Shown piece by piece: positions 44,021-52,266 of a stretch of DNA of 64,000 nt (its first letter is position 1; each line of letters starts with the position of its first letter). Both the position numbers and the translations under genes were made by a program. The stretch covers positions 4,165,501 through 4,229,500 of the forward strand of contig NZ_CP080414.1 of NCBI RefSeq assembly GCF_019457615.1, in the 5' to 3' direction. This DNA is from Shewanella zhangzhouensis. GTDB taxonomy: Bacteria > Pseudomonadota > Gammaproteobacteria > Enterobacterales > Shewanellaceae. The notes beneath the pieces were generated by a model. The model saw only the letters and a list, made by a program, of their open reading frames with translations. It did not search any database and was not told where the DNA came from.

Positions 44021-45295
44021 ATGCACTCTGGAAATAGCAAGCCGCTCGATATGGCTGTGGATGTTGTGATTATCGGCGCAGGCCCCTCCGGCGCTATTGC
44101 GGCCAGCCTGCTGCACAAGGCCGGTAAACGGGTGCTGGTGCTGGAGCGGCAACACTTCCCGCGCTTTTCCATTGGCGAGAGCCTGCTGCCCTGCTGCATG
44201 AACTTTATCGAAGAGGCCGGCATGCTGGAGGCGGTCAATGCCGCCGGTTTCCAATTCAAGAATGGCGCGGCGTTCCGTCGCAATGGTGCCTACACCACCT
44301 TCGACTTTACCGACAAGTTCACCGCTGGCCATGGCACCACCTTCCAGGTGCAGCGCGGTAACTTCGACAAGCTGCTGGCCGATACAGCCGAGGCCCAGGG
44401 CGTGGAAATCCGCTACGGCCACACGGTTGAGCGCATCGACATCAGTGGCAAGCCAAGCCTCTTTGTCAGCACTGAAGCGGGTGACAGCTATCAGGTCGAA
44501 GCCGAATTTATGTTGGATGCCAGTGGTTTTGGCCGGGTGCTGCCACGGCTTTTGGATCTGGAGCGCCCCTCTAATTTGCCGTCACGGATGGCGATTTTTA
44601 CCCACGTCGAAGACAACATCAGCGATGCCAATTTCGACCGTAATAAGATTCTGATAAGCGTCCACCCAGAACACAAAGACATCTGGTATTGGCTGATCCC
44701 GTTCAGCAACGGCCGCTGCTCTCTGGGTGTCGTAGCCGAGCCCCATCTGCTGGCGCGCCTTGATGGCAGCCTGGAAGACAAACTGATGCAGGTGGTGCGC
44801 GAAGAGCCGGGCCTTAAAGCGCTGCTGAAAGATGCAGTGGTGGTGCAGCAGTGCGCCGAACTTAAAGGTTATTCGGCCAATGTAAGCCAGCTTGCCAGCG
44901 ACAAGTTCGCCCTCCTTGGTAACGCAGGTGAGTTCCTCGACCCGGTGTTCTCCTCCGGGGTGACCATTGCCATGCAGTCCGCCTCTCTCGCCGCCCGCAC
45001 CTTGCTTAAGCAACTGAATGGCGAACAGGTCGACTGGGAAAGCGAATATGCCAAGCCGCTGATGACAGGCGTGAACTGTTTTCGCACCTATGTGCAGGCC
45101 TGGTACGAAGGCACTTTCCAGGAAGTGATCTTCTTTGAAAATCCCAACCCCACCATCAAGCAAATGATCTGCTCTATCCTCGCCGGATACGCATGGGATA
45201 CGGAAAACCCCTTCGTGAAAGAATCGCAAAGACGCCTGAATATGGTGGTAGAATTGTGCCGCGAGGCCAAGGCCGAAGCTCAAGGGATGGCTTAA
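44021..45295 (+). CDS. FAD-dependent oxidoreductase of the flavin-halogenase type
   Basis: 424 residues. The dinucleotide-binding motif G19-A-G-P-S-G24 and G-E-S-L-L-P lie at the N-terminus. K80 in F-Q-F-K-N-G-A-A-F lines up with the catalytic lysine of flavin-dependent halogenases. W222-Y-W-L-I-P227 fits their W-x-W-x-I-P signature exactly, and G-N-A-G-E-F-L-D-P near residue 305 is the second FAD block. In an APE cluster it may halogenate, hydroxylate or otherwise oxidise the aryl head; monooxygenase or reductase activity cannot be excluded. It starts directly after the exporter stop and overlaps the next start by 1 nt. Confidence 0.8.
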   Translation: MHSGNSKPLDMAVDVVIIGAGPSGAIAASLLHKAGKRVLVLERQHFPRFSIGESLLPCCMNFIEEAGMLEAVNAAGFQFKNGAAFRRNGAYTTFDFTDKFTAGHGTTFQVQRGNFDKLLADTAEAQGVEIRYGHTVERIDISGKPSLFVSTEAGDSYQVEAEFMLDASGFGRVLPRLLDLERPSNLPSRMAIFTHVEDNISDANFDRNKILISVHPEHKDIWYWLIPFSNGRCSLGVVAEPHLLARLDGSLEDKLMQVVREEPGLKALLKDAVVVQQCAELKGYSANVSQLASDKFALLGNAGEFLDPVFSSGVTIAMQSASLAARTLLKQLNGEQVDWESEYAKPLMTGVNCFRTYVQAWYEGTFQEVIFFENPNPTIKQMICSILAGYAWDTENPFVKESQRRLNMVVELCREAKAEAQGMA

Positions 45296-45951
45296 TGAAA
45301 TTACGACTGCTGCTGACATGTTTCCTGCTTTTGGCCGCCACCGGCTGTACTCAGCTGTTGCTGCGCCAAACCTGTCTCGGCCTGTCCACCAATGTGAATT
45401 ACTGTTTGGCCCCCCTCCCTGTACAGGCAAAGGAGCTAAAGGAGAATCCGGACGCCCCAAAGCCGCAACGGGCTCCCAAGGCACCCGCAACAACGCCAGC
45501 GCCAACACCGAAGAATCAGAGCCAGACCCAGAAAGTCAGCATAGAAATTAATGGCAAACGCCACGAACTCTTAAGCCAGCTCGAACTCGATGGCCAGCGC
45601 CTCTCGGTGGTAGGTTTGGCGCCCATGGGGCAACCGCTTTTTGACGTAAGTTTTGATGGCAACCAATTGAAAAGTGAGCAGAGTGTGCTGCTTGGTGACA
45701 ATTTCCGGGCCGAGTACCTGATTGCCCTGCTGCAACTTATTTATTGGCCCGAACAGGAGCTCAATGCCGCCCTGTCGGGTGGGCAGGTGAGCGAACAAAG
45801 CTGCCCTCAGCGTCGATGCAGGATACTGACATCACCGGAAGATGGCGGCATAGTGCACATCAGTTACAGTCATCAGGAACCCTGGCTCGCCACGATAATA
45901 CTCGAAATGCCTTCAGCCGGGATGAAGCTGAAAATAACCCCCCTGGCTTGA
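45295..45951 (+). CDS. DUF3261 family lipoprotein of the APE cluster
   Basis: 218 residues. The lipobox A-T-G-C (Cys19) marks an outer-membrane-directed lipoprotein. A Pro/Ala/Lys-rich linker (about residues 42-78) precedes a C-terminal domain that matches DUF3261. Two Cys near residue 170 (S-C-P-Q-R-R-C) could form a disulfide. By position beside a LolA-like carrier and an MMPL exporter it is probably the outer-membrane acceptor for the pigment, analogous to LolB; this is inference. The ATG overlaps the preceding stop (TAATG). Confidence 0.78.
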   Translation: MKLRLLLTCFLLLAATGCTQLLLRQTCLGLSTNVNYCLAPLPVQAKELKENPDAPKPQRAPKAPATTPAPTPKNQSQTQKVSIEINGKRHELLSQLELDGQRLSVVGLAPMGQPLFDVSFDGNQLKSEQSVLLGDNFRAEYLIALLQLIYWPEQELNAALSGGQVSEQSCPQRRCRILTSPEDGGIVHISYSHQEPWLATIILEMPSAGMKLKITPLA

Positions 45952-45996
45952 CCCGGGCAGGTGCATTTTCAGTTGTAAAGTTTAGGAAGAAACACA

Positions 45997-47202
45997 GTGA
46001 CTCAGATAGCCATCACAGACACAGGTTTATGCACTCCCCTTGGGATGAGTGCAGGCGAGATCCTGCCGCGCCTCCTTGCTGGGGACATCAGTGGTATGGT
46101 GCTGCGTGCCGACCTGCTGGCAACTGGCTCCACCCTGGTGGGCGAAGTAACACAAGATTTGCCGCAATTACCCGATGCCATGGCGCAATTTGACTGCCGA
46201 AACAACCAATTGTTGCTGGCCGCCGCCGAGCAGATCGCGCCCACGGTTGCCCGGGCTATCGCCAGTTTCGGCAAAAATCGCATCGGCGTGGTGCTCGGCA
46301 CCTCCACCTCCGGCATTGCCAAGGGCGAAGAGGCCCTGGCCTACCACGCCGAGCACGGTGAATTTCCCGCCGATTATCATTACTTCCAGCAGGAGCTTGG
46401 CAGTACCAGCGACTTTCTGCGTCAGTACTTTGAACTCGATGGTCCCTGCTACACACTGTCAACCGCCTGCTCATCCAGCGCCAAGGTGTTTGCCAGCGCC
46501 AAGCGATTACTCAATGCCAAGCTGTGCGACATGGTGATTGTGGGCGGCGTCGACAGCCTTTGTCGTCTCACAGTCAACGGCTTCGATGCGCTGGAGTCTG
46601 TCTCCAAAGGCCACTGCAATCCCTTCAGTGCCAATCGCGATGGCATCAACATAGGTGAAGGCGCGGCGCTGTTTACCCTGGTTCGCGGCGACGGCCCGGT
46701 TTTGCTCAGCGGCTGCGGCGAGTCCGGCGATGCCCATCATATTTCAGCACCTCATCCAGAAGGACGCGGCGCCATCGATGCCATGGGCGCAGCACTCAAA
46801 GACGCAGGCCTTAAGCCATCCGACATCGATTACATTAACCTGCACGGCACCGCCACGCCGAAAAACGACGCCATGGAAAGCCGCGCGGTTTGTGCCGTAT
46901 TTGAAGGCCATTTGCCACCCTGCAGCTCCACCAAGCCGCTTACCGGCCATGCTCTCGGCGCCGCCGGTGCCATTGAAGCCGCCTTTTGCGTGCTGCTGTT
47001 AAGCGAAGGCAATCGCAGCCTGCCACCTCAGGTGTGGGACGGCATAGCCGACACCAACGATCCACAGTTACCGCTGGTGCCTATGCCTTCCAGCAAGCCC
47101 CAGGCAAACCAAGGCCCCATTCGCCATGTGATGAGCAACTCCTTTGCCTTTGGCGGCAGCAATGCCAGTTTGATTTTCAGCCGTGGAGGCCTGCATGACT
47201 GA
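45997..47202 (+). CDS. apeO: Beta-ketoacyl-ACP synthase (APE elongating ketosynthase)
   Basis: 401 residues with the full KAS I/II triad: C158 in T-A-C-S-S-S, H283 in L-H-G-T-A-T and H318 in L-T-G-H-A-L-G-A-A-G. It is the likely catalytic partner of the Cys-less chain-length factor at 32856, together forming the minimal type II polyketide synthase that extends the polyene with malonyl units. GTG at 45997 is the start. It overlaps the dehydratase gene by 8 nt. Confidence 0.88.
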   Translation: MTQIAITDTGLCTPLGMSAGEILPRLLAGDISGMVLRADLLATGSTLVGEVTQDLPQLPDAMAQFDCRNNQLLLAAAEQIAPTVARAIASFGKNRIGVVLGTSTSGIAKGEEALAYHAEHGEFPADYHYFQQELGSTSDFLRQYFELDGPCYTLSTACSSSAKVFASAKRLLNAKLCDMVIVGGVDSLCRLTVNGFDALESVSKGHCNPFSANRDGINIGEGAALFTLVRGDGPVLLSGCGESGDAHHISAPHPEGRGAIDAMGAALKDAGLKPSDIDYINLHGTATPKNDAMESRAVCAVFEGHLPPCSSTKPLTGHALGAAGAIEAAFCVLLLSEGNRSLPPQVWDGIADTNDPQLPLVPMPSSKPQANQGPIRHVMSNSFAFGGSNASLIFSRGGLHD

Positions 47203-47698
47203 CAAGCTTTGGGATGGCGCGCCGCTTTCCAGCATCGACGTGGAAACCTTTTTGCCCCATCGCCGCCCCATGGTGCTGATTGACGAGGTGCTGGAGCACG
47301 GCCACGATAGCCTGCTTACCGCCACCCATATCAGCGACGCAAGCCCCTATTTTGATGAGGCGCTGGGCGGCGTGCCCAACTATGTGGGCATAGAGTACAT
47401 GGCCCAGAGCATTGCGGCGCTCGCCGGGGTCGAAGCCACCCTGCGTGGCGAACCCATTCAGGTCGGTTTTTTGCTGGGGTCGCGCAAGCTGTCCATGCCA
47501 CTTGCAGTGTTTGCAAAGGGCGAAACCTACACCACTGAAGTGAAACGCCTTTATCAGGAAGACACCGGCCTTGCGGTATTCGACTGCCGCATTTTCCATG
47601 GCGCCACTATGGTCGCCGAGGCCAACGTCAATGTGTTCCAGCCTCAGGACACAGACGCCTATATTCGTGAGAGCCAAGGCTCTTCTACCAGTATCTAG
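47195..47698 (+). CDS. apeP: APE dehydratase-like hotdog protein, Glu-containing subunit
   Basis: 167 residues. F-L-P-H-R-R-P-M-V-L-I-D-E-V is the FabZ-type N-terminal block, and I-E67-Y-M-A-Q-S matches the FabZ glutamate position. The residue 14 before it, where FabZ has its catalytic His, is F53. So this subunit lacks the His that ApeI has, which fits an ApeI-ApeP heterocomplex. ATG 47195 overlaps the apeO stop; ATG 47183 would add four residues. Confidence 0.84.
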   Translation: MTDKLWDGAPLSSIDVETFLPHRRPMVLIDEVLEHGHDSLLTATHISDASPYFDEALGGVPNYVGIEYMAQSIAALAGVEATLRGEPIQVGFLLGSRKLSMPLAVFAKGETYTTEVKRLYQEDTGLAVFDCRIFHGATMVAEANVNVFQPQDTDAYIRESQGSSTSI

Positions 47699-47713
47699 CA
47701 CAGGAGCATAACA

Positions 47714-48439
47714 ATGACTAAAAGAGTCCTGGTGACAGGTTCCAGCCGCGGCATTGGCAAGGCCATTGCCCTGCGCCTTGCATCTCAAGGCTATGATATT
47801 GCAGTGCATTACCACTCAAACCTGAATGCTGCCGAAGCAACATCAAGCGAGATTGCCGCCCTTGGCGTGAAGGTCAGCCTGCTGAAATTTGATGTGGCCG
47901 ACCGAGCAGCCGTGCGCGCCGCCATTGAAGCCGATATCGACACAAGCGGCGCCTACTATGGCGTGGTGCTCAATGCCGGCATCAACCGCGACACCGCCTT
48001 TCCGGCCATGACCGATGATGAGTGGGACAGCGTTATTCACACCAACCTCGACGGTTTTTACAACGTGGTGCAGCCCACTGTGATGCCGATGATCCAAAGC
48101 CGTAAGGGCGGGCGCATCATCACTTTGGCATCTGTATCCGGCATTGCCGGAAACCGTGGTCAGGTAAACTACAGTGCCTCCAAGGCCGGGCTTATCGGCG
48201 CCACCAAGGCGCTGTCGCTGGAGCTCGCCAAGCGCAAGATCACCGTTAACTGCATCGCCCCCGGCCTGATTGAAACCGACATGGTAAGCGAATTCCCCAC
48301 CGACATGGTCGACCAGCTGGTGCCGATGCGCCGCATGGGCAAGCCGGAAGAAATCGCCGCACTGGCGGGATTCTTGATGTCCGATGATGCCGCCTACATC
48401 ACCCGTCAGGTGATTTCGGTGAACGGAGGCATGCTGTGA
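47714..48439 (+). CDS. apeQ: 3-oxoacyl-ACP reductase (FabG-like)
   Basis: 241 residues of the classical SDR family. The NADP-binding G9-S-S-R-G-I-G15 is followed by S140, Y153 and K157 as the catalytic triad (Y-S-A-S-K). It reduces the 3-keto group after each condensation, before dehydration. AGGAG lies 7 nt before the ATG. Overlaps apeR by 4 nt. Confidence 0.92.
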   Translation: MTKRVLVTGSSRGIGKAIALRLASQGYDIAVHYHSNLNAAEATSSEIAALGVKVSLLKFDVADRAAVRAAIEADIDTSGAYYGVVLNAGINRDTAFPAMTDDEWDSVIHTNLDGFYNVVQPTVMPMIQSRKGGRIITLASVSGIAGNRGQVNYSASKAGLIGATKALSLELAKRKITVNCIAPGLIETDMVSEFPTDMVDQLVPMRRMGKPEEIAALAGFLMSDDAAYITRQVISVNGGML

Positions 48440-49668
48440 GCCGCCGGGTTGTGGTCACAGGCTTTGGCGGCATCAGCAGCCTCGGCCATGACTGGTCATC
48501 GATTGCGGCAAGCCTTAAGGCCATGCAAAACAAGGTGGCATGCATGGACGAGTGGGACAGGTTCGATAACCTCAACACCCGTCTGGCCGCGCCTGTGACC
48601 GACTTTACCGTGCCAGCCCACTATTCGCGCAAAAAAATCCGCTCCATGGGGCGGGTGTCTTTGATGGCAACCCGGGCCAGTGAACTGGCGCTGGAGGATG
48701 CAGGCCTGCTTGGCAGCGACTTTCTGACCTCAGGCGAAGTGGGCATAGCCTACGGCTCGTCCACCGGCAGCACCGATCCCCTGATTGGCTTTGGCCGCAT
48801 GCTCGACAGCGGCGATATGTCCGGCATAGATGCCACCAGCTACATTCGCATGATGGCCCACACCACGGCGGTCAACGTGGGGGTGTATTTCGGTCTTCAA
48901 GGCCGCATTCATACCACTTCCAGTGCCTGCACCTCTGGCAGCCAGGGCATAGGTTACGCCTATGAAGCCATCAAGTACGGCATGCAAACCGCCATGCTGG
49001 CCGGTGGCGGCGAAGAACTTTGCCCCAGCGAAGCCGTGGTGTTCGACACCCTGTTTGCCACCAGCACCCAAAACGCCACCCCTGAGCTGACGCCGAGGCC
49101 ATTCGATAAACACAGAGATGGCCTGGTAATAGGTGAAGGCGCCTGCACCCTGGTGCTGGAAGAGCTGGAACACGCCCGGGCCCGCGGCGCCCATATTTAT
49201 GCCGAACTCATTGGCTTTGGCACCAACAGCGACGGCCTGCACGTGACACAGCCCAATGCGACCACCATGGAAGGGGCAATCCGTCTGGCGCTGAAAGATG
49301 CCGCGCTGGACGCCGATGCCATAGGCTATGTGAACGCCCACGGCACCGCCACCGACAGGGGCGATGTGGCCGAAACCCGTGCCACCTCCGCCGTGTTCGG
49401 CAGCCGTATGCCTATTTCGTCACTGAAGAGTTACACAGGCCACACCCTGGGTGCCTGCGGCGCACTGGAAGCCTGGTGCAGCATTATGATGATGAATGAG
49501 GGCTGGTTCGCGCCCACCATCAATCTTGAACAAATCGACCCCGACTGCGGTGAGCTCGACTATATCCGTGGCGAACTGCGCCAGCTTGAAACGGACTATG
49601 TGATGAGCAATAACTTCGCCTTCGGCGGCATCAATACCTCACTGATTTTTAAACGCTGGCGGGCATAG
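48436..49668 (+). CDS. apeR: Beta-ketoacyl-ACP synthase (second APE ketosynthase)
   Basis: 410 residues, KAS II-like. C165 in S-S-A-C-T-S-G, the His in N-A-H-G-T-A-T-D and the His in Y-T-G-H-T-L-G-A-C-G are all in place, so it should be active, unlike the chain-length factor. Having a second intact ketosynthase suggests distinct jobs, for example first condensation on the aryl starter against later elongation. It is the last clear biosynthetic gene of the operon. Confidence 0.88.
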   Translation: MSRRVVVTGFGGISSLGHDWSSIAASLKAMQNKVACMDEWDRFDNLNTRLAAPVTDFTVPAHYSRKKIRSMGRVSLMATRASELALEDAGLLGSDFLTSGEVGIAYGSSTGSTDPLIGFGRMLDSGDMSGIDATSYIRMMAHTTAVNVGVYFGLQGRIHTTSSACTSGSQGIGYAYEAIKYGMQTAMLAGGGEELCPSEAVVFDTLFATSTQNATPELTPRPFDKHRDGLVIGEGACTLVLEELEHARARGAHIYAELIGFGTNSDGLHVTQPNATTMEGAIRLALKDAALDADAIGYVNAHGTATDRGDVAETRATSAVFGSRMPISSLKSYTGHTLGACGALEAWCSIMMMNEGWFAPTINLEQIDPDCGELDYIRGELRQLETDYVMSNNFAFGGINTSLIFKRWRA

Positions 49669-49703
49669 AGCAGCCAACTCCAAACAGGACGACAGGAGAA
49701 CAC

Positions 49704-50444
49704 ATGAGAAAAGTTGCACTGGTTTTACTGCTGAGTATGGCCTGGTTACCACAGGCCATAGCGGCCAAGGAATACACCAAGGCGGAATACATTGAAATCT
49801 TCAAAGGAAATAATGAGGTTGCCCAGCACAGGGCCATCGAGACTCTGGTACTTGCAGGCCTCAGCGATCCCGAGATTTTTGACGAGGTTGAGCAGCGACT
49901 CATTGAGAGCCTGCCCTATGCCACCGACAGGGATGGTGTGGATGAAAGCGCCTGGCTGATGAAAGCCCTCGGCTACTCAGGAAACCCCAAATACCTGACA
50001 ACTCTGAAAAATATTGAACAAGGCGATCATCACCGCAAGGTGCGCGGCTATGCCAAAAAATCGATTGTGGAATTGCAGTTATTTGAACTCTGGAATCCGG
50101 TGATCACCAACTCGGCCACCTTCACCGAAGGACAAAGCCAACGCACCAACATGCTGGCCAATGGCCTCAAGAGCAGCGATTTAGGACTCATGGCCAGATC
50201 GGTACGTTACATGGCCAACCAGAGGAATAACGAGCCATTTTTGATGGACATTATTGCCGCCGAGCTGGAAAACCCACGCTTGCTGACCCAGGACAATGAA
50301 TCCCAGGATGTCTATGCCTGGTACGCCAAGGTGCTGGCGAGCAGCGGTGACGAAAAATACAAACCCCTGCTGAAAAAACTGACCCTGAGCCCCTTCAAAA
50401 AAGTCGCCAAGCACACCAAAAAAGCGCTGGCACAACATTACTGA
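49704..50444 (+). CDS. Periplasmic HEAT-repeat-like protein of unknown function
   Basis: 246 residues. The signal peptide (cleaved near A-I-A-A-K) is followed by an all-helical protein whose paired helices, with spacings of 30-40 residues and L-K-A-L-G-Y-S-G-N-P-K-Y and V-L-A-S-S-G-D-E-K-Y type turns, look like HEAT repeats. AGGAG lies 7 nt before the ATG. It follows apeR by 35 bp on the same strand with no terminator between, so it may belong to the APE transcript. I do not recognise a named family. Confidence 0.7.
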   Translation: MRKVALVLLLSMAWLPQAIAAKEYTKAEYIEIFKGNNEVAQHRAIETLVLAGLSDPEIFDEVEQRLIESLPYATDRDGVDESAWLMKALGYSGNPKYLTTLKNIEQGDHHRKVRGYAKKSIVELQLFELWNPVITNSATFTEGQSQRTNMLANGLKSSDLGLMARSVRYMANQRNNEPFLMDIIAAELENPRLLTQDNESQDVYAWYAKVLASSGDEKYKPLLKKLTLSPFKKVAKHTKKALAQHY

Positions 50445-50449
50445 TCCCA

Positions 50450-51580
50450 TCATGGCGCGTCGTTCAGGCGCGCCATGATGTCTTCTATTTCCGGGCGTGA
50501 TGCCTTCAGCGCCGCCACGCAGCGCCCCTCCAATTTACCCGCCTCCACCATGCGTTCCAGCTCTTTAAAACACGCCTCCAGCGGCCAGGCGGCTTTATAG
50601 GGGCGCTGGCAACTTAAGGCATCAAAGATATCGGCTACTGTGACGATTCTGGCTTCAATGGGAATCGCGTTGCTCTTTAGCCCTCGGGGATAACCGCTGC
50701 CATCGAGATACTCGTGGTGGCAGGCCACAATATTCAGCATGATCTGCGAGTCGGGTACATCGCTCAAACCAAAGTCACCCAAAATCTTGTGGATGATCTT
50801 CTCTCCCTTTTCTACGTGGGTTTGCATGAGCGACCGTTCGTCTGCATCCAGGCTACCGGCCTTAAGCAGTACCCGATCCGGGATGCCAATTTTGCCCACA
50901 TCATGGAGCGGAGCAAACAGCGCAATATGCTCAATTTGCTCATCACTGAGCCCTTCCTCATCCGCTATAAATCGGGCAATCAACCTGGAATAAGCGGCCA
51001 TTCTGTCCAAATGCGAGCCGGTTTCGAAGTCGCGTAAATCGGCAAAGTCGCGGGCAACCAGGGCCGAGGCCTGAATGATACGCACCGCGTTAAGCTCGCT
51101 GCTCAGAGTCATATTGACCAGATTGGCGTACAGCAACATGTCCCGCTGTTTTCGGGTATCAAAGGCTCCCAGCCGGGAAGAGTCAAAAAACAGAAAGCCG
51201 ATAAAACGGCCATTGTCGTACAAAGGGATCGTAAAGGAGGACTGGTAACCCTGCTGCAACAGCCACACTGAGTGAGGGTTATCAGGTGCTACCGTCGCGT
51301 GAATATTGTGGATCACCCGACACTCAGCAGCACTGGCCAATTCACTCAGAGACAGGCTGTCTTTCAGACGATATTGATAGCCGTGAATGGCCTCGCCTCT
51401 GCGGGTACTGTTGATAAAGGTCTTCAGCAGATCGGTATGGGGATCGTAGAGTGCGCAGGCTATACGGTCGACCTCTGGGTAGGCCTCCAGCAGGCGGTCG
51501 TGGATACGTGTGAGGCGGTCGCTGGCGTTACTTCCCTGCTGCCACCAAATGGCAGGAATAGCCACGGCAGAATTGAACAT
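50450..51580 (-). CDS. GAF / HD-GYP domain cyclic-di-GMP phosphodiesterase
   Basis: 376 residues. An N-terminal GAF-like sensor (about residues 20-165) is followed by an HD-GYP domain. Metal-binding H226-D227 lies in L-H-D-V-G-K-I-G-I-P-D, and H288-H-E with D293-G-S-G-Y-P298 completes the signature. Such enzymes hydrolyse c-di-GMP, usually lowering biofilm formation. There is no transmembrane segment, so it should be cytoplasmic with a soluble ligand or redox input through GAF. It converges on the HEAT-like gene with only 5 bp between stops. Confidence 0.9.
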   Translation of the reverse strand: MFNSAVAIPAIWWQQGSNASDRLTRIHDRLLEAYPEVDRIACALYDPHTDLLKTFINSTRRGEAIHGYQYRLKDSLSLSELASAAECRVIHNIHATVAPDNPHSVWLLQQGYQSSFTIPLYDNGRFIGFLFFDSSRLGAFDTRKQRDMLLYANLVNMTLSSELNAVRIIQASALVARDFADLRDFETGSHLDRMAAYSRLIARFIADEEGLSDEQIEHIALFAPLHDVGKIGIPDRVLLKAGSLDADERSLMQTHVEKGEKIIHKILGDFGLSDVPDSQIMLNIVACHHEYLDGSGYPRGLKSNAIPIEARIVTVADIFDALSCQRPYKAAWPLEACFKELERMVEAGKLEGRCVAALKASRPEIEDIMARLNDAP

Positions 51581-51742
51581 ACGCCAATCCCTGTAGAGAA
51601 CAAACTCAAAGAATAACTATAGGACATAGGCTATTGGACAGGCCCTATCAATGCCAAAAAAGAGCGCTCTGTCACGATAATTGCATTTCTCAGTTCATCA
51701 GATTACTCTTTATGAACTTTCTCTAATTAAACTGAGGTTAGC

Positions 51743-52060
51743 ATGCTGCATTCAATGCTCGCCAGATTATCCGGCAGCGCTCAGCCCGCCGAATGCTGGC
51801 AACTGGTAAAATATGGCGCCACCCTGGTGGATGTCAGAAGTCCGGCCGAATTTGCCCAGGGCCATCTGCCCCAAGCACTCAACATTCCCCTGGATACGCT
51901 GGAACACTGGCAATCGGCTCAAGCCGACAAGGCCGTGCCACTGGTACTCTATTGCGGCGCCGGTATTCGCGCCCAGAAAGGATGCGATATCCTCAGAGCC
52001 AAGGGGTTCAGCTCCGTCATCAATGGCGGCGCCATCAAGGATTTACTGGCGGGCGCTTAA
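51743..52060 (+). CDS. Rhodanese-like single-domain protein
   Basis: 105 residues forming one rhodanese domain. C71 in L-Y-C-G-A-G-I-R-A is the persulfide-carrying cysteine of a short active-site loop, as in GlpE/PspE-like sulfurtransferases. V-D-V-R-S-P-A-E-F-A-Q-G-H is the usual early block. No signal peptide is seen, so it should be cytoplasmic. It is divergent from the HD-GYP gene over 162 bp. Confidence 0.88.
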   Translation: MLHSMLARLSGSAQPAECWQLVKYGATLVDVRSPAEFAQGHLPQALNIPLDTLEHWQSAQADKAVPLVLYCGAGIRAQKGCDILRAKGFSSVINGGAIKDLLAGA

Positions 52061-52214
52061 GCCATGGCAACACAGACGCCCAAAAACCAAGCCCCCGGGT
52101 TTGCCTTCAGCACGGGGCGCAATGCCTCAAGAAAGGTACGCTACGTAGAGTACAGTGCGGCTGGGCAAGGCTGTCCCATGTGTCGTCCCATGTTGGCCGA
52201 CGGCGATAAAAAAA

Positions 52215-52236
52215 TGCCCCTCGAACAGGAGGGGCA
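52215..52236 (-). terminator. Rho-independent terminator after azoR
   Basis: The 8-bp stem TGCCCCTC/GAGGGGCA with loop GAACAG is followed on the minus strand by seven T. It lies 31 bp after the azoR stop. The rest of 52061-52266 shows no convincing gene. Confidence 0.8.
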
Positions 52237-52266
52237 AAAACAGGATGATGAGAAGGAAAGTCGGGA

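Noticed and set aside
44582..45508. 308-codon open frame on the minus strand
   Set aside because: Antisense to the FAD enzyme and DUF3261 genes and crosses their junction; mirror artefact.
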